A stretch of DNA of 64,000 nucleotides from positions 1,488,001 to 1,552,000 of the forward strand of contig JAQGEQ010000380.1 in the NCBI GenBank assembly GCA_034620365.1, written 5' to 3'. A program made the position numbers and the translations under genes. The DNA is from Pegea sp. RAD2-039. Taxonomy: Eukaryota > Chordata > Thaliacea > Salpida > Salpidae. Below, one piece after another: positions 1 to 11,663 of this stretch (positions within the stretch are counted from its first letter, which is position 1; each line of letters begins with the position of its first letter). Under the pieces are notes generated by a model. That model was not told the DNA's origin. It worked only from the letters and a program-made list of their open reading frames with translations, and searched no databases.

Positions 1-54
1 TTGTAAAAATAAAACTCAAAACTAAATTTCAGTTTAGCTCTTTGTTAAGTTACA

Positions 55-327
55 AAAAATATAGTAAAGAATGTAAGACACACAAAGTTGTTTTCTTAAA
101 AAATAGATATTTCTATCGATTATAAAAAACTGTTGTCTACAAAACCATACAAATCTATTGTAACTATTACAAGTTAAAGCTAAGAACATAATTACATTAC
201 TTTCTACATCATTTTATTAAATCATTTCCGCATATGTTACATTTCATTTTCATCAAAGCATTTTCATAGTTTTTACTTACATGCTGTTAGTTTATTGACT
301 ACTTAATACAAAGTTTCTCATTAGTTG
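55..327 (+). repeat. Dispersed repeat, copy 1 of an inverted pair
   Basis: About 270 bases here reappear as the reverse complement at 58,774-59,050, near the other end of the window, with only scattered mismatches. Shared words include the stretch around 225-265 (cgcatatgttacatttcatt) and the stretch around 300-327 (tcattagttgtgc). No coding capacity, pol III box or clear terminal inverted repeat was seen. It is probably a non-autonomous mobile element or part of one. Family and full length are unknown, because only the aligned part can be bounded. Confidence 0.75.
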
Positions 328-979
328 TGCTGGTCTTTGTTGGCTAAACATTTTTACATGTCAAGGTGCTAGTTGGCAGGTTTTTTACTTCTACTATACT
401 ATAAATGAAAACTTATTACATATTCAGCTTTTTACTTTTTGTAAACGTTTTAGTAGTGATTGCATGAAAATTAAGATCTAAATATTAAGATTTTGGTTTA
501 ATTTTTATAGAAAAGAGAACTGTACAAAGGATATCCGATTTTAAGTTTCTATTGTAAAGTTACATTTATTTAAAGTATTTTTTGGTTTCTTCTTTTTAAT
601 ATTCTACTCAAAAATTTCTATAAATTAATGATATCATGTTTGATATATTCCTATTTGTTTAAAGAACAATATTTTGCATAAATGTGTTTTAAAAAACTAT
701 TAAAAAAAGAACTAACGATTTATTTAACTGTTTAAACTGAACTTTAAATATTTACTAAAAAGAATCTTTTTAACTTTTTGGAAATGTAATAAAAAACTAA
801 ATTACAGTTCAATGAAAGTCTAGTTGTTAAAACTGAATTAATTCAACAATTTTATTGTTTTTAATCAATAAACTACCTGTAATTAAAAAGAAAAGTTCTC
901 TATTTTGTTCGAATTTTTATTTTGTATACATCTTCAGTTGTTAATCTAAATACAACTAAATTCTAATCAAATGGAGATT
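328..979. other. Non-coding AT-rich stretch downstream of DRC3
   Basis: No gene is recognised. On the minus strand an AATAAA hexamer at 916-921 lies about 60 bases past the DRC3 stop codon and is a reasonable poly(A) signal, although such words are common in DNA this AT-rich. Confidence 0.4.
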
Positions 980-3484
980 TTAAGAATTAATTTCATTGAT
1001 ATCTAATTGTTCAATTTCATTTCTCATATGATCCATATAAGTAGAAATTTCGTGGACTCGATTCCGGTTTCTTTCACATTCGTCATGATGGATCTTCTGC
1101 ATAAGACTCGCTAACCAGGCGCCGCTCTTTGTAACAATTTCATCTTCCCGATTATCTATACTCAATAAATGGACATCATGCGAGGCAGCCACAGCATTTA
1201 CAATTGTGTCTTTGTCAACGAACAACTAAAATAGTAAAAAAAAGTTTCATCAATTTTCAAGAAATTAACAAAATATTAAAAAAATGGATTCACCAGTTTC
1301 AGCTCTTCGCTTAGTTCAATTTCAGATTCATTCTTTAAAACTTTTTCTAACACAACAATACATCCTTCTAATAATTTTTCATTGTGATTGTTCTCTAAGT
1401 CTCGAAGTTGTGAAATACTTTTTAAATATTTAAGAAAAATGGAAAAATGTTGATAAAATTACAAAATTATAAGGATACAATCCTTGAACGTGCTCAACGA
1501 ACTGGCTTATCAGATCAGCAAAATTTCTTTCAAAATTATTAATTGTTTCTTCTAATTGATCAACAAGTCGCATCTCAAACCCCATCAACAAGTCCCAAAG
1601 CTCTGAAACTTGATCATTGTATTCATTTACCTAAAAGATAGAGTTTAGATTAAACCAACAAATTCAGAATGATCAATACTCACTTTTTCTTCTTGAATAG
1701 AATGGTCAGTCACAGTGACAAACTCTTTAAAAAACTAAATCGAAACATAAATTATTCAAATTTTCTCATAAAGGTTTTTATGGGTACAAACCGATTTTTG
1801 ATAAGCGAGGAAGTTTTCTATTCCAGTCACACCCATCTCTTTGTTCAAAGTAATTGCTTCCTGAGTGCATTCAAAGAAAGTTTGGACTTCTTCTTCACGA
1901 CGAGCATGCTCTTTCAAGCCATAATCAAACACGTTTTGACAGACTTCAATAAATTTTGCTTGAAAATCCTTTAAAATATTTCAAAGATAATTTAGAGAAA
2001 TATTAAAATAGTAGAAGATAGATTATTAAGAGAAGTTATTTTAGAGTTTAGTGAATGATATGAGTTTGTGTATAAACCCCCCTCAAAGTAAGTGTTTTGC
2101 TGAATAACTACAAAAAGAGTTTGATGAATACCTTCTTGTATCACAGATAATTTATTCTTTTCCTAAAATGATTGGCAAATGCCAACTAAAAAATTTAATC
2201 TTGCTTGGATCTTCATAGTCAAATTATTCACTGCAGTCAAATAAAATGCAAATCGAAAAGAAACAACCCCCTCCTAGTTGTATGCTCTTCATCTTGATAT
2301 TATATCAAGGTGAATTTGTTGGTGTTATTATCACATACATTTAATGTTTCTTCCATGCCAGGCAGTTTCAACAACTTCTTGCCCTCAGGATCTTCATTGT
2401 ACATTGAATCAAAAAGAAAACTTCCGTTTAGGCGTTCAACATAAGCTTTCTGTAAGTCAACACCTGAATAAAATGCTGGAGAAATTATTCAATTTCAAAC
2501 CTCGTGTAGTAGGAATCTATTTTGTTCTTGTAGATCATTTTCCATTTCTACTTTTTTTAATCTTTCAAAATGCATAAGTTCACCAAGTTTATTCTCATAC
2601 AAAGAATATGCTTTGTTTCTCTTTAAAATAATTAAAATTTATTTGTTAATTTATTGAAACTATTAAACCACCAAATTACTGTATCAGCATCCACTAAGCG
2701 GAAATCTAAATACACTAGATGAGAAAGATAAGCGATTGCAAAAAGCTTGTAGTTTTCTTCTGCACACAGAGGATTCCCTGACAAATTCAATGTTCGAAGT
2801 TTTTCAAAACGACGTAAGTAGATCATCTGGAATATTTCAAGTTAAAAATTGATTTAAAATTTTACCTAATAAAATTTGAACTAACTTGCTCTATATTTTC
2901 CAAGCTATTATTACCTATAGAAAGCACATGCAAGTCTTTTAAGTTGTCCAAATTTTCAAGAACACTTATACGATTATTGTATAGAGTTAAATCTTCAAGT
3001 TTGGTCAGCTTATCAAGGCCTTCAATGACTTCAATGTTATTAAATGATAAATCTATAGGCAAATGATGATAATTGTAATTATCATATCAATAAATATACA
3101 GTAATATTACTACTATTATTATAAAGATACAATAACAACAAATCTTACCTAACCATCTTAGATTGACTAATGTTTCTAAACCTTCAATTTTTTCGATAAT
3201 ATTATTATCCAATTGAAGTTTTACTAAAAGATTAAATTGCCAAATATTTTCTATCTTCAAAATATCTAAAATTGAAAGTTATTATGCAAAAACTTTAGAA
3301 AATAACAGATGAGGCATTTAATACTTCTAAAATCCAATCGAAGACAAAGAATATCTTCATAATTGATACCTTCTTCTTTAGCTATAACCCCGGCTTGTAG
3401 TTTTGGCCCCTGTTCTTCAACAGCACTTTTAAGCATAGCATCATTTATAACGGATGGTTCTACTGTATCATATAATCGACTCAT
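980..3484 (-). CDS. DRC3: Dynein regulatory complex subunit 3 (leucine-rich repeat protein LRRC48)
   Basis: Structural subunit of the nexin-dynein regulatory complex of motile cilia and flagella. Eleven exons join in phase: 3325-3484, 3149-3265, 2886-3052, 2680-2826, 2501-2620, 2339-2449, 1792-1968, 1684-1734, 1479-1630, 1294-1417, 980-1225. They give 523 aa, the length I recall for human DRC3. The order is a short N-terminus (residues 1-50), LRR/SDS22-type repeats (roughly 50-190, for example LSFNNIEVIEGL and LQLDNNIIEKIEGL), then a long helical region to the end. The conserved block LNGSFLFDSMY and the C-terminal FVDKDTIVNAV..SHD..LL are diagnostic. The start ATG at 3484 matches the family start. 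Exon 6 must begin at 2449, not at the nearer CAG at 2464, to keep phase. Implies that the organism builds motile cilia. Confidence 0.95.
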
Positions 3485-4634
3485 TTTGAATTTAAAATTA
3501 AAGTTTAAGATAAACTTTTAAATTAGTTTTGACCCTAAATCATCGCATAATCAATTATATAATCCATGTTAAGACTGCAAGATTTATATAAAACTACTTT
3601 TAAAACTATCCAATGAATACTAGATTAACAAGCTGAAATTATTGAAAATTCCAAACCATTATGAGAAAACTTTTTTTATAAAAAAATGAAGTTCAGATTT
3701 TAAGTTCAGATAAATATCAAATACTTTGAATTGGTCAATATAATTAGAGATTTAAAAAAAGTTATAATCTCTAATATCATAACAAAATTATAATCAAGTA
3801 AACCATCATACACAATAATAAGGATTTCAAAAATTTTAACTAACTCTATAAAAATTTGTTTTTTTTACATAAATTGCCTAAAATCAGAGAAAAATGTAGT
3901 AAACAATTTTAAATTTGTTTCACTTTTTTGGCTGATACAGTCTACAAGAATACGCTAATTTAGTTGTCATAGTTTCAGTTTATAGTAAAATTACTTGTTA
4001 AAAATGGCTTATAACCAATTTAAAAACCGGAATTATATATGAGAGTTTATAAAGTGATCATCTGTTGCGTTATTAACTACTAATAACATTATAAATAATT
4101 CCATACTCTAATGAATTTATTAAACTATCAGTAAAAATACAAAATTCCACACCACTTGTTGCTCAAAAACAATAGATGAAATCTAAGTTTGCTTAAATTT
4201 GCTATAAACGCGATTTTAATGTTGTTTTTCCGTAAATTATAAATCTATATAGTGAAACTTTAGATTTACAATTAGAGAAGGTGCTTCAGTTGAATTTTAA
4301 TAAAGGTTTAATTTTGTTAGGTATTACCTAGAACTATTAACTTTTTTCAAGTTTTAAACTATTTTCAGTTCTGTAGTAAGGCAAAAATTGAAATTAAAAG
4401 TTTTATTCATATCACAAGCTTAACAATCATATAGCTCTTAGCAAATTGTATGTAAATAATGTGGGTATTAACAAATTCTCTAAGAAATTCCATCACATCA
4501 AGATTTTACAGTCAAAATAAAACTCTCAACATATGAAAGTATCAAACTTTAAGCAGAAAACTAATGACAGAAATCATAAAACATGTTTTAGAAAGATACT
4601 GATAAAAATAGAAAAAACTGAAAGCTTGAAAAAA
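3485..4634. other. Intergenic region between DRC3 and the PARP gene
   Basis: About 1.15 kb of AT-rich sequence with no supported gene. It should hold the DRC3 promoter (DRC3 reads leftward from 3484) and the 3' UTR of the PARP gene, which ends at 4635. No specific element was recognised. Confidence 0.4.
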
Positions 4635-6480
4635 TTAACTTTCTGTGGTAGGACTAATGAATTTCACCAATAGCAAAAATACTGGCCTGATTTGTTCGAT
4701 ATTATATACTACATATTCATTATAGTATAATTGAAAATTATCTTCACTATTTCCTCTTGATATTGGCTTCCCTGTCTTTAAGGTTACTTCATTGTTGAAC
4801 ATTTTGCAATCACCTAAGGGGTTAGGGATAAAAAATCCTTCACCCCTAACACTATTGAAACCGGGTGATAATGGCTTGTTTGAAGCTTCTCGCCTTATTT
4901 CTTCCCTTCCAAGAGCTACATCACATAAAACTATTAAACCAACATTTTCTGTTTCACTCGCATAACAATAATTTGAAGCTTTTGAAACTATATCAGCAAA
5001 ATAAACTCCATCTCCGAACATTGCCCCATTTGCTTTAGCTTCCAGAGGTTTGACTCGGAAACCATTTTGGAGTATACTGTGCCAATTTGAAAGTCTTGAA
5101 CCATGCCACAACATGACCCGATTACCTATCTCAGAATTAAAGCGCATATCCGGTGGTTGAGATAGCATAAAGAGTTTCTTTAAATGCAGGGAAAATTGAT
5201 CATGAGTAGGTCCATGTGTCCGTTGAATACACTTATGTATCATAGAGAATATACTAGATGTTTCACCACTCGAAGGAATCTCTTGCGGTCTGTATTTTAA
5301 TTGGTAATAAGCATTTTGCAATACCATGCTTCTTGGTTTATCTGTAGGTAATAGGTAGGAACCTTTAGGATCTTTTAAAAGTTCTAACAGTTTACATTTT
5401 CCTGCTATCAACGATTTACTGCAGATTTTTTTCGGAATTTTTGTTTTATAAAAGTAATGAGGAATTAGCATATAAAATGTATTTGACAATTCAATTATTT
5501 CTTGAAGAAGGCGTGAACCAGCAATTTTTTTCAGACAATCATAAGCTTCATCTACTTGTTTCGTTGATACAAAACCAAGTGGGGTACTTCCATTTTTTGC
5601 TTTCATACTAGCTAGATTCTGTGACGATATACCTTTTTCACAGACAATCAAGTTCATAAAACTTACAATATCAGAATCTTCTTTCTTGATGAGTGCTGAA
5701 CTAGAAAATTCTTGGTTCTTTACTTCAACCATATTATATTTTTTCTTCTGGTACTCAAACTGATTAAGATTATTCCAACTATTTCCAGTTAACCGAAAAA
5801 ATAAATCACTAAAAGACTGCACTCCACTTGAATAGGTGGCACAGTTTACCAATGACGTGTAAAACTTGCATCCAATACGCCCCTTTCTTAGCCACAATTT
5901 AAACTCATTTTTCAATCTATGTTTCAATAGTTGCAGAATATGATAGTTGTTGGTGTTGGTTTCTATGTCACAATATACCAGAGTCGCGCTAAATGATGTC
6001 TGCTCATCTCTATCGACTACATAATAATCATCACGACAGAGCTGGAAGCTCTTATCAACAGGTGTTAGACTTTGATCAATAGAAAAAATTTTTGAATTTT
6101 CATCATCAATTCTATCCTGAAGACGTTTGCTTCTTCTTTTGATAACAGTATCATTGTTAGTATTTGGCAACTTATCAAAAGAAGTTTTAGAACTTTTTCT
6201 TTTTCTTTTAACCCCTGTACAAAATGATTGTTAACCATAAATTTTTAGTAGTTTAGAAATCATAAATGAAATATTATTTACACTTTATTGTATCTATCTT
6301 TTTTAAAACAAGATGGTTTTTTGAAAAACTTTTTGAATGGGCAAAAAAACTTAGACAAATGATACCTAAATGATTTTAAATAATTTTCATTGAATCAAAA
6401 AATAAATTAAGAGTTAGATTTGCTCAACTTTTTAAGGTCAATCAAATATACAAAAAAAACTAACTTGTTGTTGCTTTCAT
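4635..6480 (-). CDS. PARP2-like poly(ADP-ribose) polymerase
   Basis: Nuclear ADP-ribosyltransferase activated by DNA breaks and using NAD+. The main exon, 4635-6214, is open for 526 codons. Its 5' end is a splice acceptor (gtacag), and no ATG starts it. The best first exon is 6465-6480, 16 nt encoding MKATT, which joins in phase to give 531 aa, close to PARP2/PARP3 length. The order is a basic Lys/Arg N-terminus (likely nuclear signal), a WGR-like domain (about 75-170), a helical regulatory domain (about 190-310) and the catalytic domain (about 320-525). The H-Y-E triad is visible in LWHGSR, GVYFAD and YNEYVVYN. LWHGSRLSNW and NYCYAS resemble PARP2 more than PARP3. Oddities: the WGR signature reads KGR, and the gene is nearly intronless beside intron-rich neighbours. 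Homology is certain; the PARP2 versus PARP3 assignment is less so. Confidence 0.85.
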
Positions 6481-7308
6481 CTTAAGCTTTTCCATCCAAA
6501 AATGACAAATAAGTTTTTTAAAATTATAAAAAGTATAAATACAAATAGACAACAGTTCTATCCACAGAATTACTTAATACCTTAAAACAGGAATCAACTT
6601 TACCAAGCAATTAGTAAATATAACTTTTAATAAAAAAAGATATTGATTGTATGAGCCAACATCAAATTGTTATCCAAGCCAAAGACAAAGATAAAAAATA
6701 AAGAAAATTATTCAAACTTAAATCTTAACCTTAAAAACTAGGCAACTTTAAAACTTAAATTATTACAACTTAGATAAACTAATGAAAATAACAAATATAG
6801 TTTAATGTCAGTTTTATTTAAACTTTTACACTAAGTTCAGAAAAATGAATAATACAATTTGTAGAGTATAACTTCTATAAATACATGAAATCAATTTTTA
6901 GGCTTACAATATAATTTGTAAAACATCAGAAGTAGCAAAAAGATTTATTATGAGAACTTTAAATCAAGATTCACAAAAAAATTGCTCTAATATAACAGAA
7001 ATAGAGATCAGAATATTAAAGTTTAAAATCGACTATATCAAAAAACCTAACCATTAAATATCCAAAAGAATTGATGAAAAGGATATGAAGGTCTACTTTG
7101 CATATATAATGTAGAAATTGATTACTAAAGCACATTTTGTTATTCAATTGTTTGTAAGATAAAACTATCTATAGCTTAATAAGTAAGACACAACTTCACC
7201 TGATGTAATCTAATCATGATTATAGATTCACGTGTATCAACAAGATCAATTTCAATACAAACGATGAAGAAATTAAAATTTGAGGAAGATACACTTATTC
7301 AAATAGAA
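6481..7308. other. AT-rich non-coding region upstream of the PARP gene
   Basis: No gene is seen. It should contain the PARP promoter, as that gene reads leftward from 6480. No clear core promoter word stands out from the AT-rich background. Confidence 0.35.
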
Positions 7309-7515
7309 TGTCCTGCTTGGTGGCGAAGCGGTTACTACACCTAGCTACAAGGTACATCTAGCTTGGAAGTACCGGGTTCGACCCCAGGTAGAGACATATA
7401 AAACTCCTGAGAAATAAAAACCATATAAAACCACTGAGAATGTGTGTTAGTGAGATGTGCTCTCTTTAGGCACCCTCCTTCGCATTTATATATATAAAAT
7501 AAAAAAATAAAAAAG
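7309..7515 (+). mobile_element. tRNA-derived SINE
   Basis: The 5' part carries a pol III A box (tggcgaagcgg, about 7320-7330) and a near-perfect B box (gggttcgacccc, about 7374-7385), spaced by a region with a class-II-like long arm, so the head looks derived from a Leu- or Ser-type tRNA. The sequence cannot fold into a proper tRNA, so it is not a tRNA gene. The tail from about 7438 (gagaatgtgtgttagtgaga and the ctctctttaggcaccctcc that follows) matches the 3' end of the non-LTR element at 55,585-55,625 and ends in an A-rich tract. Target-site duplications were not recognised. Confidence 0.8.
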
Positions 7516-7984
7516 AAGCTGACTTGATACTGTCATAAAAAAGAAACAATTAATAAGCTGGATCAGTAGAATAATGGTTCATATAAGTTCTAAGAGTCAA
7601 CAACACTTTCTAAATTAATTTCCTAGGTTTCCCAAATATATTTGAATCTGGTCAAGGTGCTAAGGTTATCCTAGTCCTAAGAGCAAACCATTTACTTTAG
7701 AATGAATTACTATAAAAGCGTATTAAAAAGTTATTTACTGCATTTAATGAATATTTTAAAAATCCTAATCTCTTCAGACTCTTTGCAATTTTTTATTATT
7801 TATAAATGACAAGAGTAGGAACCACGAAAAGTACTAAAGAAGTATTGGCATTAAATGATGAAGAGTTGAATGCTTTATATATCACTTTTATTGATTTCTA
7901 ACCCATCTCTGTATTCATTATCAAAACTACACAATTAAAAAATACTTTATAACGGGTTATGAGTGTTAATAAGAATTTATTTAT

Positions 7985-8052
7985 TACAATAAATGTGAAG
8001 GAGGGTGCCTGAAGAGAGCACCTCTAGCTTACACACATTCTCAAAAATAACA
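7985..8052 (-). mobile_element. SINE tail fragment, inverted
   Basis: The reverse complement reads tgagaatgtgtgtaagctag followed by aggtgctctcttcaggcacc and a ctccttcacattta end. This is the same tail as the SINE at 7438-7490 with a handful of changes. Only the 3' tail is present, with no A or B box beside it, so this is a 5'-truncated copy in opposite orientation about 0.5 kb from the first. Confidence 0.75.
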
Positions 8053-11000
8053 TCTATTAAGTTAGAAATTGAAAGAAAAAGATGTAATACATTTCATTTC
8101 AGTAGTCCTTAAAGCATATAACAGTGAACAATTACATAGAATTATAGTAATAACAAAAAAAAGGAAAAATTATTTTTTACTTCCCTATTTTAAAAGTTCT
8201 GAAAAAAATGTTTTCAAAATATACATTAAAATAAAGAAGATTTTCAATTTGGCAAATTCTAATTTTATTTTGAATGGTTTTTAAAGACCTTTTAGGTTAC
8301 TGTTTTAACTATTAGTTTTTATGTCAAAAATATATCAGTTCTTTGTAACAGTAGTTTGATGATTATTTGTCGCTGTATTTTGTGCATAAGTAAATTTCAT
8401 CTTAAGATGAAGATAGTATTCTCTAACAGAATAGTATGACCATGACCGAGATATACTTTTAAATCTGTAAAATTCATAATATTTATAATTTGTAACAACT
8501 TCTGAATGAATCCTTTAGAGTTTTGAACTAAAAACAACTTTATAGTGGGCCAGTGTTTAAAATCCATATATAATTTTTTAAAAGGTTATTTTGATTTAAC
8601 TTGCTTTGTTACTTTGTTAAAAATCTAATATACAATATATTTACTAAGTATTCTAAATATAGTTATTGTTTTTAGTAATAAACGATGTTTCAGATTTTAA
8701 AAGAGACATATTTGTCGGATAGATTATTGTCTAGGAGTGTCTAGTTAAAAAAGTTATGAAAAATTTATACACATAACTACTTTGATTTGTAAACATTGGT
8801 TGAGGTTTTAAATATTTATTGATATTAATGTCAATTGGTTCAAGCTATTGTTTCTATTTTGTGTGTTTAAATTATTAAAAACAATAATTTTGGAAGAATA
8901 AAAGAATTTTGGTTGAACTTACAGAGTTGCTGAAGTTTTATTTTATTTTAGCTGCAATTATTTTAATTTAATAAAAGTAAATTGATATAAATTTTATTTA
9001 ACTAAATAAAATTTATTATAGTTAATGAAACTTCAATTAAATCACTATTCTGTAGTTTTTATTTCTTTATATAAATCTTATAAATGTCAAATTGTATTTT
9101 GATTATTATAAAGTGCAATTTTTTAAAATTATTGTTTTAATTTGTCATTATAAAAATTTTTGTTAATTTTATCATTTTAAAGAAAAACAGTTTTTATTTT
9201 TGTATTTTCTAATAATAATAATTTTATTATTAGGAAATTAACCATAAATTTATTTAGACTTTAAAAGTATATCAATGCAATATACACTAGAAATAGTATA
9301 AAATTAAATTTATAGTTTGCTGAATATTTATTAATTATTGACAGCTGGTGTTATATTATAAACATAGAAAAATAAGCAATTTGTGAGTAGATAAAAATTT
9401 TAAATTAAACAACTATAAAAAACTTAAAAAATACTTCAAATAATATTTGGGATAAAGTGGAAAGTTATTAATCAAAAATATATTTTCTTTTTAAACATTG
9501 CTTGTCTGCTAAAATGTAAACAATGTATTATGTAAAACTGTATTATTATAATGTATACTTCATGCTTTCAAATGTAAAGTTTACAAAGTTACTGGTTTAA
9601 TTTTGTTTGATTTGTTATAATATATATAAGATATTTGTTGTTGTGTATAAACCTTAACCATGACTGTAATGTTGTAAGCTTTAAATATTTGTTTTACTTT
9701 ACAATCAATTCAATAAATATTTTTTTAAATTTATAAGTTATTTAATTTTTGGTGTAAACATAATGATATAAAGCATTTTTATATAATCAATACAATTGAT
9801 ATTGATTATTTTATTTGGACATTTAGTAAGCTTAATGATTAAGTAACCAAGTTGGAATATTTTTAAATAGAAAAAAAAATTTAAAAAGAAACATTTAAAA
9901 AAGTTCATCTTGAGCTGTTAAATTGTTTTGATTTGTAAAACTTGAAAACTAAGATTTAGAAATAAGTTCAATTTATATAAAATAAATATTTTTTTATTGA
10001 CAGCTTCTTATAAAAATCCTTACTTTAAAAAAATTTAGTATGATTTCAGCAAAATAAAAATGAAATATTTGTTTACTGATATCATTTTATTTTCGTATTC
10101 TCTTATAGTTTATAAAGAATTTATTTGTAATAAAAGTTCTGTATTTGGTGAACATTTGTCAAAATATTTTACAGATATGAAAGTAAAATGCTTATTAAAT
10201 GTTTGCTTCTTGTAATTATAATATTTTTTCAAATTTATATTATATACTTGCTATTATACAGTTTTATACTTTTGATTATTCTTCTAATGCCTAATTTTGT
10301 ATTCTAACTATTTAATAATTATTAGATAATTGTTAGTTTAAATTATGTTTGCAACTATTTAAGCTAACATTTCATTTATTACTATTAAAACTAAAATAAT
10401 AAGTTTAATTATCATCTTTTAAATTTGAATTTTTATTCTATTTTATTATACCTCAATATTTGTTGATAATCTATTTACTGTTTAATATTTTTATTGTTTT
10501 TTAAAGTGAACTTTTTATACTGTAACTTATTTTGTATTTAGTGCGTTTAGATTTAGTTTGTTTATTTATGATTTGTAATTATTTTTTTGCACGTTAGAAG
10601 TTTGATATAATATATGTTCTATTGTTACAATATACTGAAGTTGATTATTGATAAAATTATTTATATATTCTGTCATAAAATTTGAAGTTTTACTATGAAA
10701 ACTCCTAAATATTTAGAAAATATTAGTTAAAAAAAGTTATAACTATGTATCTGATACAGGTAAAAGTAGAACTAAGCTTTTTAATATTGAATTTTGTGAA
10801 TTATTGAAATATTATACAACTTTTAATTTTGAAAAAATTGTTTTGATAATTTTACTTATAATGAAGACTAGTTTGCTTTTTGTTAATACTTTTTTATTTT
10901 TTATTGATTTCTTACATTTTAAACATTTCAACTTTTATTTAAAAGTGTTTATTGCTGCTGGTTTATTATTAATAAAGTTATTATTAGTTAAATTTATAAG

Positions 11001-11663
11001 TTTTTATTTTAGTTACTTAGAATTATTATTTTAGATGAACTTGAGATTGGAAACACTTTTTATTAGAAGTATATCAGCTTATTATATTTTGAAATTTAGT
11101 AAAAGCTCTATTTATATTAAATGTTTTTATTCAAGTAATGTTTCACTAGTCAAGGCTATCATGGAAACCAACATTGATATCACCTCCTATAAACATGTTT
11201 ATTTTGTTCAAGTTTTAATCAGATCATGTATTGATAAATGATTAAAATTTTAACAGTTTTTGTTATTATTTTGATTTTAAAAGTGAAAAGTTACAAATGT
11301 TGCTTGCAATTATTGCATAAATGTATTGATTTTTAGATAAAGACAATATATATCCAGTATATAAATGTTTTGTTTAATACATTTATTTACTTAAATACAA
11401 TTATAAAAGATATATATAAAACTTTTATTAATAATTGCTTATAGACTATTTTTATATTTAGAAATCTTTGAAAAAATACTAGTTTTTAATTCTTTTTATG
11501 AATAAATTATTAAATTTTTTTGAAAATTATATTGAATTAAACAACTTTCAGTTATACATTTCAGATATACCATTTAAAATATAAGTTATGGGAAACATAA
11601 AAAAAATAATTATTCTGTAAACCTGTATTTCCATGAATTATTTTGTATATGTTTTAAAGTAAT
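8053..11663. other. AT-rich gene desert
   Basis: About 3.6 kb of extremely AT-rich sequence with many poly-A/poly-T runs. Short open frames around 10,804-11,241 are low-complexity Phe/Leu/Ile/Lys translations without splice or homology support. The RapGEF promoter and 5' UTR presumably lie at the right end. Nothing specific was recognised. Confidence 0.5.

Noticed and set aside
2344-2577. Plus-strand open frame overlapping DRC3
   Set aside because: Antisense shadow of DRC3 exons 5 and 6.
7309-7400. A tRNA gene
   Set aside because: A and B boxes are present, but the cloverleaf arms do not pair properly and the segment is fused to a LINE-like tail, so it is the head of a SINE.
10804-11241. 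Open frames of 60-80 codons as genes
   Set aside because: Low-complexity Phe/Ile/Leu/Lys translations in AT-rich DNA without splice, homology or start support.
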